Assembly (NCBI GenBank): GCA_028673005.1
Contig: CM054116.1
Location: 130,115,547 to 130,179,546 of the forward strand
Source of the DNA: Tanypteryx hageni
Taxonomy: Eukaryota > Arthropoda > Insecta > Odonata > Petaluridae
Length of the DNA: 64,000 nt
Reading direction: 5' to 3'
In this document: positions 35,479 to 48,310 of the stretch, piece after piece
Position numbering within the stretch: the first letter of the stretch is position 1
How the letters are laid out: every line of letters starts with the position of its first letter
The notes under the pieces: generated by a model
Database searches by the model: none
What the model was told of the DNA's origin: nothing
The model's input: the letters and a program-made list of their open reading frames with translations, nothing else
Program-made: the position numbers and the translations under genes

Positions 35479-37198
35479 TTTTCTGAGACAGGCAAGATAA
35501 CAAAATTAAAAGAATTCCAATGAAAAATTCAGGTTCTATGTAAAAAAATACGACCAATTTCACCATGCGAGTAGACGGAAGCTGAAGTCTTGGCATTTTG
35601 TAATTTGACCTACCTAAATATAATCGAACATCCATGGGCGTTTTTCGTCATAATTACGTATTTCCGCAGAAATTTATGTTCCTTGTTTCATTATTCCATG
35701 GGGTCCACCAATCACCATTAATATAATCTAGAGCGGACACCCGAAGACCTTTCCTTGTAAAAAATGTTAGATTTACTACACAATACCGCGAACAGGTTTA
35801 TACGGAAAATACGGCATGTTAAAACGATGAAAAAATAGAAAAGTTACGAAAACAATGCGACAGATCAGAGAAAATTCACCGCGTTAATTTCATATTTGTA
35901 CCTAGGTCACGGGTTTCGAAAATAGCCGGATGATTTGAAATTTCATGGTTTTCAGATTTTTAGCATACTTTCCAGAATGAAAATAGGCTTAAAGTTTCTT
36001 CGATTTTTCTGTTTGTCTGCCCCCTATTAACTTTTGAACCAATAGACCGATTTTCATGACACTTGGTGGAAATATCATGCTACTGTGGCTGAGCTCCCGA
36101 GGATAGTTTTTGTTGCGAAGATTGAAAGTCCAGGGTTGGATTACAGGAATTATCCTTCCCATTTGATTTACATGGAAAATCGGAAATCCGTCGTGCAGGG
36201 TAATTTTCTCTCAATATTTTAGAACCGTAATATAGGATTTATACTATTCTCTAAGACCTTGGGATCCGCGGGATATTAGGCCTTGTTCAGCTCACTTAGG
36301 GCTGGTGAGAGGGAATCAAATGTTCGATATTTTTATTGTCTCCATAGTTCTCCTGCACTTCATACAGTGGGGATGTAAAATTTGAATAGAATTGAAAGCG
36401 CTGCCCTCAGCAGTAAAAGATGTACGAAAGAAATGCAAATCTAAGAAACGCACCAAATACGGAACTAATGGAAAATGAACCTGAGCCTTGTCTCCTCGTT
36501 AAGACAGCAGTTATAGTAAAACAGACAAACAGACAGACAAATAAACAGACAAAGTGCACAGGGACTCAACAGGAAACACCGCGCGAACGCAAATTGTGAG
36601 CCTCTGGGAGGCACCCTGTACATTTTAGAGAAGTTGTTAATTGACGTTTTCTTCATCGTTTGATGTTTTCCGTATGTACGTATGCTAAACTTTGATTTTA
36701 TTGGATAATATTTAAAAATTAGCGCAATGCGCGAACGCAAATTGCGCAGAAACTATAAGAGTGATATTCTAGAAAACCTATAGACAGTCGATTCTAAGTT
36801 ATTTGAACATGTAAACGAAGTTTGGTGATAATCAAAGAACCGAGACAGCATTTATCGTAGAACAAAAAGACAAACAGACAGACAGACAAACAAAGTGCAC
36901 AGGAACTCAACAGGAGAGACCTCGCTGCTTGGCCAAAAAAGAAAATTATCATCACGTCATATTTTTCTCTTTGCTTATCAATAAATCGGTACGAAAAATG
37001 GAACGTTGCGTGCCCTATCGTGAAATCACACCGCTATAATACGCGTCTGAAGTTCCCGCCTCGTACATTTAGCAAGTGCATAGATATTCATTTGTTCTAT
37101 TGAACGACGTTTTTGCACAAAATTTACGAAGCCGTGATTAACCGGGTTTTACGCCGATTTATCAAATTTTGTAAGGAATCCACTTTCAACAAGAGAAC
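35479..37198. other. Repeat-derived intergenic DNA
   Basis: Two related segments carry a run of GACAGACAAACAGACAG-type repeats followed by AAAGTGCACAGG-ACTCAACAGGA, at about 36515-36590 and 36860-36925. 36000-36110 also looks repeat-derived. No coding sequence recognised. Confidence 0.45.
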
Positions 37199-37531
37199 GG
37201 CCGAGGACTATGATTGCATCTGATTTCAAAGTCCCGAGTTCGATTCCAGGAACTTTACTTTTTTCATTAGAATAGCATTTTTTCAGATACCAAATTTTTC
37301 AGTGTCCACTTTCACCCAGAGGAAGGTTGAGGGATATAGTTACATCGGATTCTATGATCCCATGTTCGATTCCAGGAGCTTTTCTAATTACATATAATAA
37401 ATGCACCGTATTTTCTCGGATACCGCGAGAGGCAGTGCAACCAAATTTTGTATGGAATCTGCTGTCAACCATGGGAGGATCGAAGGAGTATACTTTCAAT
37501 CACAAAGTCCCAGGTTTGATTCCAGGAGCTC
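37199..37531 (+). repeat. Three tRNA-like (SINE-head-like) units in tandem
   Basis: Units at 37199-37252, 37325-37379 and 37479-37531. Each runs from an A-box-like GGCCGAGG/GGTTGAGG/GGATCGAAGG to a B-box-like GTTCGATTCCAGG (GTTTGATTCC in the third), with AAAGTCCC or ATGATCCC just before. B-box spacing is 126 and 150 bp. No cloverleaf can be drawn, so these are tRNA-derived relics rather than tRNA genes. Confidence 0.55.
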
Positions 37532-39914
37532 TTATTTTCTCATTAGAATAGCATGGAAATATGTACAGCGTATTTTTCATTTGCATTTTGAAATTACTTG
37601 TGATCGTCGCAGAAACTCGGTGCTTAAACCAAATTACGCGTAAAAGAATTTATTATATCATATTATTAATTTGATCGATTTTTTAAGAGGCATTAAATTG
37701 ATACTCAAATTTGTTTAGAACACGAAAGTACGACGCTTTTTTGAGCTGAAAGAAAACCTTTGGCGTTCTCGGCGACCGCCGAATACACCATCACTTGATA
37801 CCGTTTTGTTAGTCTTTTTGAGCTGAAGGCCAACGAGGCAATCCTTTCTCTTTGAAGTACCGTGGTTTTAGTCCAGGTGCAATTTTTCCTTCGTTAACGG
37901 TTCTTGAGTGTTAAAAATTCTCGAATTTTTATCTCTGAATAAGATTTTTATCGGTACCTCACGGAGGATGGGAGGGGCTTGAAAGAATTAGAGTGGGTTT
38001 GAGAGCATTTTATGACACCCAAGATACGTGACTTAGAGGAAATCAAAAGAATAAAATTATCCAGTTTTACACAGATGGAGAATTGGATTTGTGCCGAGTA
38101 CTTAGGCTAGTTTACAATATTTTGGGCTTATAGATCGGTTTATGTACGAAGTATTTCCTTCGTTATGAGTCAATGACGGCTTGTGATCTGAGATGTAGGT
38201 GAAGTGTTACAACATGAATATCCATAAAAAAACTTATCCTACTTTTTGCAGATCAGATCAATTCTATCTTTTAAGTGCTTTCAGTTGGAGCTCTCAGCTC
38301 TTCGCTTTGCTTGCCTGCATTTGTAATGTTATTTTAAACAGAGTGCTCACACTTTTGGCTTGAAAATCTACCTAATTATTAAAATGTAGATAGTTTTAAT
38401 GAAAACAAATCAATTTAATGGTACGATAAATTATTTGTTTACACTTCACCTGGCGAGTCGCCGCTGTTACGAAGTATAACAATTATTTTTTTATTTTTCG
38501 GCAAGAAATACATTTTCTGTAAAGGTAACATGTGAGAGCTATCCATCATTTGCTCTCTAGTTCTCTCTCACTAGTTAGTCCTAAATTCACTTTTTCCTTT
38601 ATCAGAATTGCCAAATATCGTCTGTAGCGATGTTTCAATTGTTGTGCTATTATATAATGTTACATTTCTCCAAAAATAAACTTATTTTTAATTTTGTCAC
38701 TAGCCAAGTAATCCGCGTTCAGTCACTCGCTAAAAAATTTCAGCATAACCAATATTTATTCGCAATTCATAAATGAAATGCAATTTGTATGCTTTCCTTA
38801 TAATAATGCGGCGTTTTAAAACAACATTATCGCTTTATTAGTCATTAAATATTCCACCGTCACGATTAATGAAGCTATGGGAATTCTAGGAGCGGTTGAA
38901 GGAATAGAAGGAGCCCAGAGGACAATTACCAGACATGTTCTATAATAAAGAAATACTATCTAATTCATTCGCTAAGGTATAAAACCCCAATTTGATCTTG
39001 TAAAAACCAACTTTATTCCATGTGCATAGGTTCAGTTCCCTCACCTAGTTAATCGCTATTGGTTTTGAGAGAGAGAGAAAGATCTGTCTCGAATAAACTT
39101 CGAAATTATTTCCTAGAATCCGTATTTAATTGAAAAAAGCCATAGTTAACAGCATGTGATATATTTCTCTTTCATATAAGGCCAATCAATCCCGCCTCTT
39201 CTCTAAATGGTAATATACCAATAGTTATCTCTCTACCACTTCTTCCTTTCTCTCGTTAGATCTCTCTCTCTCTCTCTTCCAGCATAATTCCCTTTTTCTC
39301 CTTCGATCATTCTCCAACACTTCCTTTTTCTCTCTCTCTTTCTGCATCTCACCCTTTCTTCCTCTCTCTCTCTCTTTATCTCTTCATACTTTTCTTTTTC
39401 CTCTCCCGACGTTCTCTCTCTCTTCAGGAAACAACATCCGTTCAGTCGCCGATCCCTTCTCTTTTTCTCCAATATAGCTCGCGACCGTTTCGCGCCCCTC
39501 CCGATAAACCACCCTCAGACGCCTTCCTCCAAAGAAATCCAAAATAAACCAAAAGCGTAAAACAACTCTACACAAACTCTCACTCAACATCCACTCCACT
39601 CAAATTCCCCCTTCGGAAAATAAAATCCGGACGTTTCTTCGCAATCACAGGATAAGATTCAAAGTGACTCAGAAATGTTGAAATGTAGCATTCGCAGCAA
39701 ATAATATATCAGAATGAGAGTTTTGTGATGCGTAATGATACATACACTTATAAATATGCGCATACGCATATACATGGTTAAAAGAATCCAGTGCGCCAGA
39801 TAACTATGGCGCCTGGATATTTCATCGTGGGGCATATTACTTCATCCTGTATTATTCCAAGCATACTTTTTGTTTATGTTTATTATTTCGAAAACCACAT
39901 GACTCGTATCAAAA
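37532..39914. other. Intergenic stretch with TC-rich tract at 39235-39430
   Basis: AT-rich DNA. TCTCTC runs at 39235-39430 produce an Arg/Glu/Lys-rich minus-strand frame that is not a gene. Nothing else recognised. Confidence 0.5.
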
Positions 39915-40805
39915 TATCAATTATCTATCAGCTGAAATCTTTTCCTTCCTCTTTCTCTTTTCACTTCTAGTTTTCCTTCTAGCACATCTTTACTCATGCT
40001 ATCTCTCCTTGGGTAATTTCCAATCCATTTCGCCTTCTTCTTTCTTATTATCTGCATATATGGTCACTATTCTCCTATACTGCTCGTTTTTCGACCAATT
40101 TGTCCGTTTTATCTTCAACATTCTGCTTAATGCCCATATTTCAAAGCTGTTCAAGTGTTTTATATAATGTTGCTGATTGCCCACGATTCTGATCCACACA
40201 AAGCAATACTCCATTCATAACATTTTGCTTTTTCTTAAGTGTGTCTAATTTTATATTTCTCTTTATTATAAGTTTCTTCCTTCTAAAAGCGATTTTTCGT
40301 TTCGCTATTATAGTCCTAATTTCACCGGCGCGTTTTGTATCTCTTTTAATTATGATTCCCAGGTATTTAAAGCCTGAAATATATACTCTTGGTTTTCCAT
40401 CAATCCTGATGTTCAAGTTTTATTTTTCTCCGATTTTCGCATGGCCTGGGATTTTTCAGAATTTATTTCCATCTCGTATTCTATAGCTGTTACTACCATT
40501 CTGTTTATCATTTTCCGGAGTTCCTTTATCTATTTTATAAAAAGTACTTGAATTTCAGATTTTTGACCATTGACAAAACATACGCAGCAATCAAGGATCT
40601 GGTCTATTGTCCTTTATGATATGATTATCATTATTCTGATAGCATCTCTGGTTCTTCGTTCTATTTAAAAACCGAATCGATCTTCTTCTAGCATTTCTTT
40701 AGCCATTTCCTTTTGGTTTTAGTAAGAATTCATGTGATGATCATCGGCGCCTGCAATTGCAGACCTGCCGTTGTGGTCTTTACATATAGCTCCGTTTTAG
40801 CTTTC
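39915..40805 (-). pseudogene. LINE fragment (endonuclease-RT type), copy 1, internally deleted
   Basis: Minus strand from about 40800 downward: a decayed RT stretch (FVNGQKSEIQVLF near 40550-40580), then ISGFKYLGIIIKRDTKRAGE and RTIIAKRKIAFRRKKLI (40270-40390). LNSFEIWALSRMLKIKRTNW (about 40090-40150) and WKLPKER follow. This is the region after the RT catalytic site in the arthropod 'endonuclease-reverse transcriptase' LINEs (RTE-like or related clade). The catalytic segment is deleted and the 3' end is cut at about 39915. It aligns by eye with copy 2 at 41.4-42.5 kb. Confidence 0.75.
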
Positions 40806-41392
40806 AGTCATATAGCTTCTCAATGATTTATAAAAGTTGTATTTTTTTGAGTTGCTAGAATACATGATGTTTTATAATTTTAATTTTTTGTTATAATATA
40901 AGTTTCTGATGAAGCAGCTTTTCATTTATTATGGCTCTACCAAACTTTTCCCTTTAGAAATCTGCTTAATTATTCAACTTTATTGGTCCTGAAAACCTCA
41001 AAATATTTCATGTAAATAATAGCTACTGACATCGTGTAGCTATAAGTTTACTCTCGAAATAATGGTAATAAAAGGAGAAAAAGAGACAACGCGACGCAGA
41101 TAACACAAGGAAACTATGTAAATCATCCTGTATCGGAACGATGGAAGAATGCGAGATGCTGAGATCCATCAAGAGAGTCTCTTGATAATAAATGGTGGAG
41201 AAGCGAAAAATACAGGAAAATATACATTAGAATTCATTTTTTCCAACTCTATGGTATCCTTTGGAACGCACATTACAATGACCAGGTTTCAAAGCCTAAT
41301 TCGGTTAAGTAAAATTATGACTGCATGTGCACAGAAAGTCTGTTTCTATATAATATAGCAAATTGCACCTTTGAAAGTTCTTTGGTTTACAC
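40806..41392. other. Intergenic stretch between the two LINE fragments
   Basis: AT-rich, nothing recognised. Confidence 0.5.
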
Positions 41393-42500
41393 TTCATCAT
41401 CATAGGTAGTCTGTCCGTAGACAGGCCCATGGTTAAACCTGGCTCTTCATATACTCCTATTTTTCGCTGTCCTCTTCATCTCTTTTCCTTTCAAATCGTC
41501 TATCAGCTGAAACCTTTTCCTACCTCTTTCCCCTTTTCCATCTAGTTTTTCTTCTAACACGTCTTTAATCATACTCTTTCTCCTCAGGTAATGTCCAACC
41601 CAGCTTGTCTTCCTCTTTCTAATAGTCTGTATAATCATTTTCTTCTCTCCTAGTCTTCGTAGCACTTCAACGTTTTTCATCCTATATGTCCATTTTATCT
41701 TCAGCGTTCTCCTCCAAGTTCACATTTCAAAGCTTTCCAAGTATTTAATGACATTTTTCCTTAGCGTCCATGTTTCTGCCCCGTACAAAGCTATTTTACT
41801 GTTCTTATAATCTATCCTCCAATTTTGAAATCTCCTGCGCATTCTAACGGTTCTTGCATTAGATTTTCTACATATATATTGAATAGGGTCGGTGATAGGT
41901 AGCAGCCCTTTCTTACTCCGCTACCGATATTTACTCCGCAGGTGATCGCATTCTCCAACCTGACCTTTACAACTTGATTCACATATAGTCTCCTGTCTTT
42001 CCAGTCTACACCTATATCCTTTAATATCTTCATCAACAATGAGAATAATTTTGAATCAACATTACCCAATTTATTCTATCAAAAGCCTTCTGCCAGTCCA
42101 CGAAACATATGCAGATATCTTGACTGTACTTAATTGCCCTTTCTGATATTATTCTAACTACCCCTACAGCATCTCTAGTTCCTCGTCCTTTTCTGAAACC
42201 GAATTAATATTCCCCTAGCATTTCTTCTGTCTTTCTCTCCAGCTTTTTATTAAGAATCCTCGTGATGATCTTCGAAGTGTGTGACAGAAGGCTAATCGTT
42301 CTGTAGTCCTTACACTGCATTGCCTTTGGCCTCTTCTTTAGAGGGATCATTGTTACTTCTGGGAAATCCCGAGGCCACTCTCCCGTGTCGTAAATCTTAT
42401 TAATTAATTTCGTGATCGCTTTTAGTCCTGATCCCATGACTTTAAGTATCTCAGCCGGTATTCCATCGCTGCCTGTGTTACACTTATAGAGTACAATTTT
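41393..42500 (-). pseudogene. LINE fragment (endonuclease-RT type), copy 2, catalytic segment deleted
   Basis: Minus strand: GSDGIPAEILKVMGSG (about 42430-42480), IYDTGEWPRDFPEVTMIPLK, KDYRTISLLSHTSKII, FGFRKGRGTRDAVGVVR, CFVDWQKAFDR (after a stop), then IGSGVRKGCYLSPTLFNIYV (about 41870-41930). The part with the FADD catalytic motif is missing at about 41811. Then YGAETWTLRKN, EVLRRLGEKK and RKRKTSWVGHYLRR, and a 3' end rich in GATGATGAAG at 41391-41405. RT fingers/palm and C-terminus are clear, clade is RTE-like or a relative. Dead through deletion, stops and 5' truncation. Confidence 0.85.
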
Positions 42501-44050
42501 CCTTATTTTACAGATAATTTCCGATTTTTCTTTATTCTATATCTCTTACAGTAATAGTCCAAGTATGCTTATTAGTTGGTCGACAAGGAAAGCTTTAAAG
42601 TTTAGGATAGTATACCTATTAGATTTTGATGTAACTTTGAGTTCAAAGTCTTAGTGATACCAAAATTATTATATTAAACTTTTAAAAGGTCCATCTAGAA
42701 TTTCTAGCTATTTAAGATTTTTTTTCATTTTTGATTTTTATTAGAACGATTTTAGGGAATTTTTTATATGAGTTTTAAAATTACTTGAAATCGCATTACG
42801 AAATCGAGACTTGACACCCAGGAGGGGATGAATAAATTGTGTATTATTTTATTTTTCGAGTTTCCAAACCAAGTCGAATTACTCCAAAATTTTGTTTTTA
42901 GCACTAAAATGTCGCTGTTTCTTATGAGAAAAATTTCAGTCGTCAAGGGCTACTAAATTTTTCTTACTTAACGAAATTACGCAGAGAAAATTTGATTGAT
43001 ACATAAGATAATCAGATATGCTCTCTCTGATACCTTAGCATCCAATTTTCAAACTATAACTGTGTCTCAAGTTGTTTAAATACGTTATAGATTGAAACAA
43101 GTCTATCCTTTAAAGAATTGGGGATATGAATCGAGTAAATCCAAGCAAGAGAATGAACTTAGTAATTGATAGTCCGTGATCGCATAATTAGGAGGACGAT
43201 GCGCTACTGCACAAAGAAAAATTTGGACTGTGTTAAGATACATATAAGAAAAACATGGAGAGTCACTACAATAATATGAGAGTATATCTTCTTCCGACCT
43301 GAAGAAATCGGCCACGAATAGCTGTGGGTGAATTTCGTTGGTACATACATCCACATTTGGCGTTCATTGAAATCTCCCAAGAGGCGCTCCTTCCCCACAT
43401 CACTCGTTCGAGACGTCTGATTTTGCAGCCATACTATAGGTAGCGATTGTTTTAATTGTTTACTCGTATCGCAGCATATATTTATTTTAACTTTTACGCA
43501 TATTAATGAGGGAAAGATAGCATTAATTTCTCTTCAAAACAGAAATGTATCACCAATCGTCCTACTTTTTTCATGGAATTCGATTCAAGTCATTAGAAAT
43601 TTCGAAATTTTTAATAATAAAACTTTCAAAGAGAAAATTAGGAAGGGCAGGAAAAGCTCCCTATGAGGATCTTACATGCTGTGATCGATATGAAAGCTTT
43701 CTTAGCCTCACTCATTTCTTGAAGGTAGATTTGTAACTCGCGCAAACATTTACGCAAAAACGTCGTACGCAAGTTCTAGAAAACGAGCCTTTCAATATTT
43801 CGCAAACCTTTCCATGCGTTGGCAAACTATTCCTCAACTCTTACATTGCGTTTTCCGCTACTCACCGAAATACGCTACTAAAGCAGATTATGTTACTATT
43901 CATTATTTCGCCCTTTCTTAAAAAAACCTCATCCAGTCACTCTCTCTCTTCATCTCCATCTCACCTTTCCATTCAGATCCCAGCTGCTCTTCTCATTTAA
44001 CCCCGCTCCCTCTCCCCTTCCCGGTCTACGCTCCCACAGTGCAGTTTATA
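42501..44050. other. Intergenic stretch
   Basis: AT-rich with no recognised gene. Short minus-strand frames at 43103-43398 overlap each other in two frames and show no domain. Confidence 0.5.
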
Positions 44051-45056
44051 TGGTTTAAGGAAGGGTTAATGGAGTGAGGCAGGATGTGGGCGGAAGTGGG
44101 CGCGGGGGGAAAGGGGAAGGAGGGGGCTGAAGGGAGGGGGAAGTACGAGGGCTGTGAGGAAAGGAGAGAAAGAATAGGGAGAGAGAGAGTGATGGATGGG
44201 TGGGATGGTAAATGGGGTGGAGGAACTGCGGGAATGAGAGGTGGGATGAAGCATGGACGCGGAAAGAGTGAGGAGAGGGAGGTATCGATGGGGAGGGGGA
44301 GGAGGAGGAATGGAAGTTTGAGGGCACGTTAAAGAAAGTAGGCGGCGAAGAGATGGAGGCGTGCGCAGGGCGCGGAAGGAGGAGATTTGGGAAAAGGAGG
44401 GGTGAGGGAATGGAGAGAAAGTGAGGGATTAAATAGGGGTGGATGATAGGAAGAGGGAGGCATCTGGAGTCGGGGGGAGTTGAATGTGTAGGTAGGGGTA
44501 GGGAGGGAGGAAGTTGATAGATACAAAGAGGCAGAGAGAGAGAGTGATGGAGAGAAAGAGTGGTAGAGAGAGAGAGAGGGTGGGGATTATGGAAGGAATA
44601 GAAGGGAGAAGAGGGAGAAAAAATGAAGGAAGGAAGGAAGGGAGGGAGAGAGAAGCGGATGGAGAGTGAGGATGAGTTCAAGCGAAGGAGGGAGATAGGG
44701 AGGGAGTAGAAAGAGGATGCAGCGGAAGGGAGAAGAAGGACGGAAAGGGAAACGAAGAGAAGTGGACGGAGAAAGGAGAGAAAAGGGAGAGAAGCTGTCG
44801 GGGAGGAAGGGGGATTAAGGAAGGAGGAGGTGGGAAGGGAGGAAATGAAGGAAGGCGTCGTGCGAAAGATTGGGATGCGGAGGAGTGTTGGGGGAGGAGG
44901 TTGGTGGGTGGGGGAGGGAGGCATCGGGAGAACGGCATTCGAGTGTTAGCGAAGGAGGGAGGGAGATAGGAGGGAGGGAGATGGGAGGAGGAAGGGAGAT
45001 AGAAGGAGGGAGGGGGATAGAAGGAGGGAGGGAGGAGGGAGCAGAGAGACCTTAAA
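44051..45056 (+). repeat. Purine-rich tract of about 1 kb
   Basis: Almost continuous G/A on the plus strand (GGGA, GGAAGGAAGG and GAGAGA blocks). A 289-codon minus-strand frame of Ser/Pro/Leu results from the composition. Such tracts can form triplex-type DNA (inference). Confidence 0.85.
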
Positions 45057-46090
45057 CCCATCATTCGCTTGAGGAGGCGCTCGAGATTTCCGAGAGAAAT
45101 GTTTCAACACACAGACGGTGGAGCCTTTTGGCGCATGGAACGGGAATAATTTTCTGACGAAAAGGGATTACTAAAGTTAATTTTTATGCATATTCCTCTG
45201 TGTTGTGTAAGCTTCGGAGTCCATAAATCCCATGAGATTTGAAGCATTCAATAAGCTTGTCAGGGATTGAAACCGCAGCTATCTTAATTACTGCGCACTT
45301 TATTTATTTCTTGAGCTCGTAACAAAGTAATGATATCCTGATTTTGAATGCTAGGAAGATGAGGAGCGTCCAAAAACGGAAAAATTGTGTATAATATAAT
45401 CTCTTAAAATGGAAATTTTAGTTGAAGTTGCAATATAACTTTTTAATGAGCAACTATAGGAAAATGACCAAAAAAGTATACAAAGGTTACCTGCTTATTT
45501 AGAGTCAAAAAGTAAATTAAATCATCCATCTGAATTTTAAAGAACAAATAAGAAAGGTAAAAATAGTTGCGGATTAATTCGGTGGTTTAATAAAGTACGA
45601 CTCTAGTGTATTACACCATAATTAGTTTTATTGGAAATTAAAATTTGTCTTCTTACGTTACAAAGAAATTAGAATTCACTAAGTTTACCCTTGAATTTGA
45701 TGGAATTATGGGATTTAAAGATTCTATGCAAATAGACAAGCTGTAAATTTTGGAATATGAGTAACTTTTGCCTGTTTCTAAATTATTCCAAAGTCTGTTA
45801 ATAATTATAATCTTATAAAGTTTCATCGAGAATAAAATTTTATTATACATGTGCGAATAATATTATTTACGAAGGAAAGATATACGTAATTTTGATGGAA
45901 AATATTTATTTAATGAAACATCAGAAATTAGCCCAAGTCAAGTCGCGGTTATTTTTATGAATCGAACCTTCCAATCTTTATGATTATGGAATCAGGCGTA
46001 GCAAATGGAAATACTTCGTGTTTTAGCTGCATGCTATCGACGATACTTCATGCTTTAAGCGTAGGTTTGCCTAAAAAAAATATTTTCATG
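45057..46090. other. AT-rich intergenic stretch
   Basis: Nothing recognised. Confidence 0.5.
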
Positions 46091-46849
46091 CCTATTTTTC
46101 GCCCTCTCCCAATTCGTCCACCACCTCCCTCCCCAGCTCTCCCTTCCCCCGCCTCTCCCTCCCCCGCCTCTGCCCCCTACACCCACCCTTATACCGTCCC
46201 CACGCTCCCGTTCTTCTCCTCTAAACTGCCCTTCACCGTCCACAGCCCCAACCTCTTCTCCCTCACCTCCGCCCTAACATTCGGCCTCGTAGACCTTTCA
46301 AAGCCGTGGCTTCGAAACCCGTTGAGAGCAGGGATGTTTTTGGTTCGGATCCGTTCGCTAATCTGCTGTAGTCGTCTAAAGAACTATATAAGCCCGGAAA
46401 AATCCGCGAGCCAAAACAATCAATCACGGGCGGTCGGCCATTCCTAGCGTTCGCGCCACCCCTTTGGTTACCCTCTACGTCGCAGCCCTCCCCCCGCCTC
46501 ATCCCATTATTCACTTCCCTGCCCTCCTCCCTTTCCGCCGTTCCAACCCCCCATTCCACTCTCTCCGAATTCCGCTCGGCCATCAAAAGGCGTGTGCAGG
46601 TGATCGAGGAGATACCCCGAGCAGAAATTTAAAAGGTCAGATTTTTATGACTTTTCCCCGGTTCCATTTATGAGAATCGCACCCCGCGGTCCTTCAATTG
46701 CCCCGCAATGCAGCCAAACAAAAGCAGATCTCCGCGCGGGGGCGTGGCGGCACCCGTGAATGGAGTCTCTCTCTCTCTCTTTGGTCATCTAGTGAGTTTA
46801 TCACGCGAAGCAATGGGAAGAGGAATGGAGGAGGAGGAATGGGCGGGGT
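46091..46849. other. C-rich and CpG-containing segment
   Basis: C/T-rich at about 46100-46270 and 46480-46560, with complex CpG-bearing sequence between and after. The 155-codon plus-strand frame at 45980-46447 is Pro/Ser-rich from the C/T tract and has no domain. Possibly regulatory; not shown. Confidence 0.35.
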
Positions 46850-47357
46850 GGAGGGGAAGAGGGATGGATGGAGGGGAAGAGGGGTGTATAGAGGGGAAGA
46901 GGGGTGGATAGAGGGGAAGAGGGGTGGATGGAGGGGAAGAGGGATGGATGGAGGGGAAGAGGGGTGGATGGGAGAGATGAGGGGTGGATGGAGGGAAAGA
47001 GGGGTGGATGGAGGGGAAGAGGGGTGGATGGAGGAGATGAGGGGTGGATGGAGGGGAAGAGGGGTGGATAGAGGGGAAGTGGGGTGGATGGAGGGGAAGA
47101 GGGATGGATGGAGGGGAAGAGGGGTGGATGGAGGGGAAGAGGGGTGGATGGAGGGGAAGAGGGGTGAATGGAGGGGAAGAGGGATTGATGGAGGGGAAGA
47201 GGGATGGATTGAGGAGAAGAGGGGTGGATGGGAGAGATGAGGGGTGGATGGAGGGGAAGAGGGGTGGATGGAGAGGAAGAGGGGTGGATGGAGGAGATGA
47301 GGGGTGGATGGAGGGGAAGAGGGGTGGACGGAGGGGAAGAGGGATGGATGGAGGGGG
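46850..47357 (+). repeat. 20-bp minisatellite, about 25 units
   Basis: Unit GGGGAAGAGGGGTGGATGGA with point variants. Variant units with GAGAGATGA at about 46972 and 47232, and GGAGATGA at about 47032 and 47292, are each 260 bp (13 units) apart, so part of the array is a larger duplication. As 20 is not a multiple of 3, a 60-bp period puts the same peptide pattern in every frame. Confidence 0.95.
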
Positions 47358-48310
47358 GAAGGGAGGAATTAGGGGACGCGATGATGTTCTGCGAGAGAGA
47401 GAGAGAGGGGGTGAGAGAACCAAGTGGGAACGAGGGTTGCTGGTCGAGAGGAGAGGAAACTCGCGGGGGCAAGAGACGGTCACCGAAGCGAACTGGATAT
47501 CTGGGGGTTGTGCTGCCCTCGCGCGGTGTTGTTCCTGTTCGGTCTATGCGTTTCATTTGTCGGCGCCCGGCAGTGGTCGCAACGAAAAGTGGGCGGGACA
47601 TTGAGGCAGAGAAACAACGACTGGACCTTGTTCCGGAAGGGGAGAGGCGTTTTCGCTCTTCTTTTTTCCATTTTAATTCCCTCTTCTCCCTCCGCCCAGC
47701 CTCGCCTCCGGATCGCCGCAAAGTCCACTCCGACCCTCCTAAACACTCCCTAAAAACCTCGCCGACCCACCCTCCCCCTCCTCCTCCCCCTTCCCTATAT
47801 CCCCCCTCCCTTCCCCCCTCCAGCCTCCCTCTCCGCATCGCCCGCCCTCCTTTCGGGCGACTATTAATGCCCGGACGTGTCCCGTGAATAGGCTTGTGTT
47901 ACGGCTGTTGATCGACCGCGAATGCGATGCTGGAAACTACAGCTTCGCGCGCTGCTTGATTCGCTAAATTATTAAATCTCGATGGTTTTCATTTCTCTCT
48001 ACGGCTACGCGCTCTTCCTCCAATCTGAGAGGGAAATGTTTGTGCGTGGAGGGAAGAGTAAGGAGGGGAGGGGGTGAAAAGATGACCGCTCAAATAGTTT
48101 GCACCGCCGCATCTCTCCGAACACCCTTGAAGTGACTAATGGGAGAGAACGCAATTTACTTCGAATGCGAGTGTTCGGAAGTGGAAAGGCGAAGAAGAAA
48201 CATGATTTTACTACGGTGTACCTATGTATAACAGAATGCGGCTGCATGCGGCCCACAGGAACATTTCGAACGGACCGCGAAGCTGTGATGGATGACAACC
48301 GGTGAGGTTT
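47358..48310. other. GC/CpG-rich segment after the minisatellite
   Basis: GA run at 47390-47408, complex CpG-rich sequence 47470-47640, C/T-rich 47680-47840, then mixed. No domain in the overlapping frames. A promoter-like role is possible for 47470-48310, without direct support. Confidence 0.35.

Noticed and set aside
40905..40930. CTGATGA word as hammerhead core
   Set aside because: No GAAA partner at a suitable distance.
44055..44924. 289-codon minus-strand open frame
   Set aside because: Ser/Pro/Leu low-complexity product of a purine-rich plus strand; neighbouring frames are open too.
46785..47838. Long open frames (up to 345 codons) on both strands
   Set aside because: Explained by the 20-bp minisatellite, which shows the same 20-residue period in every frame.
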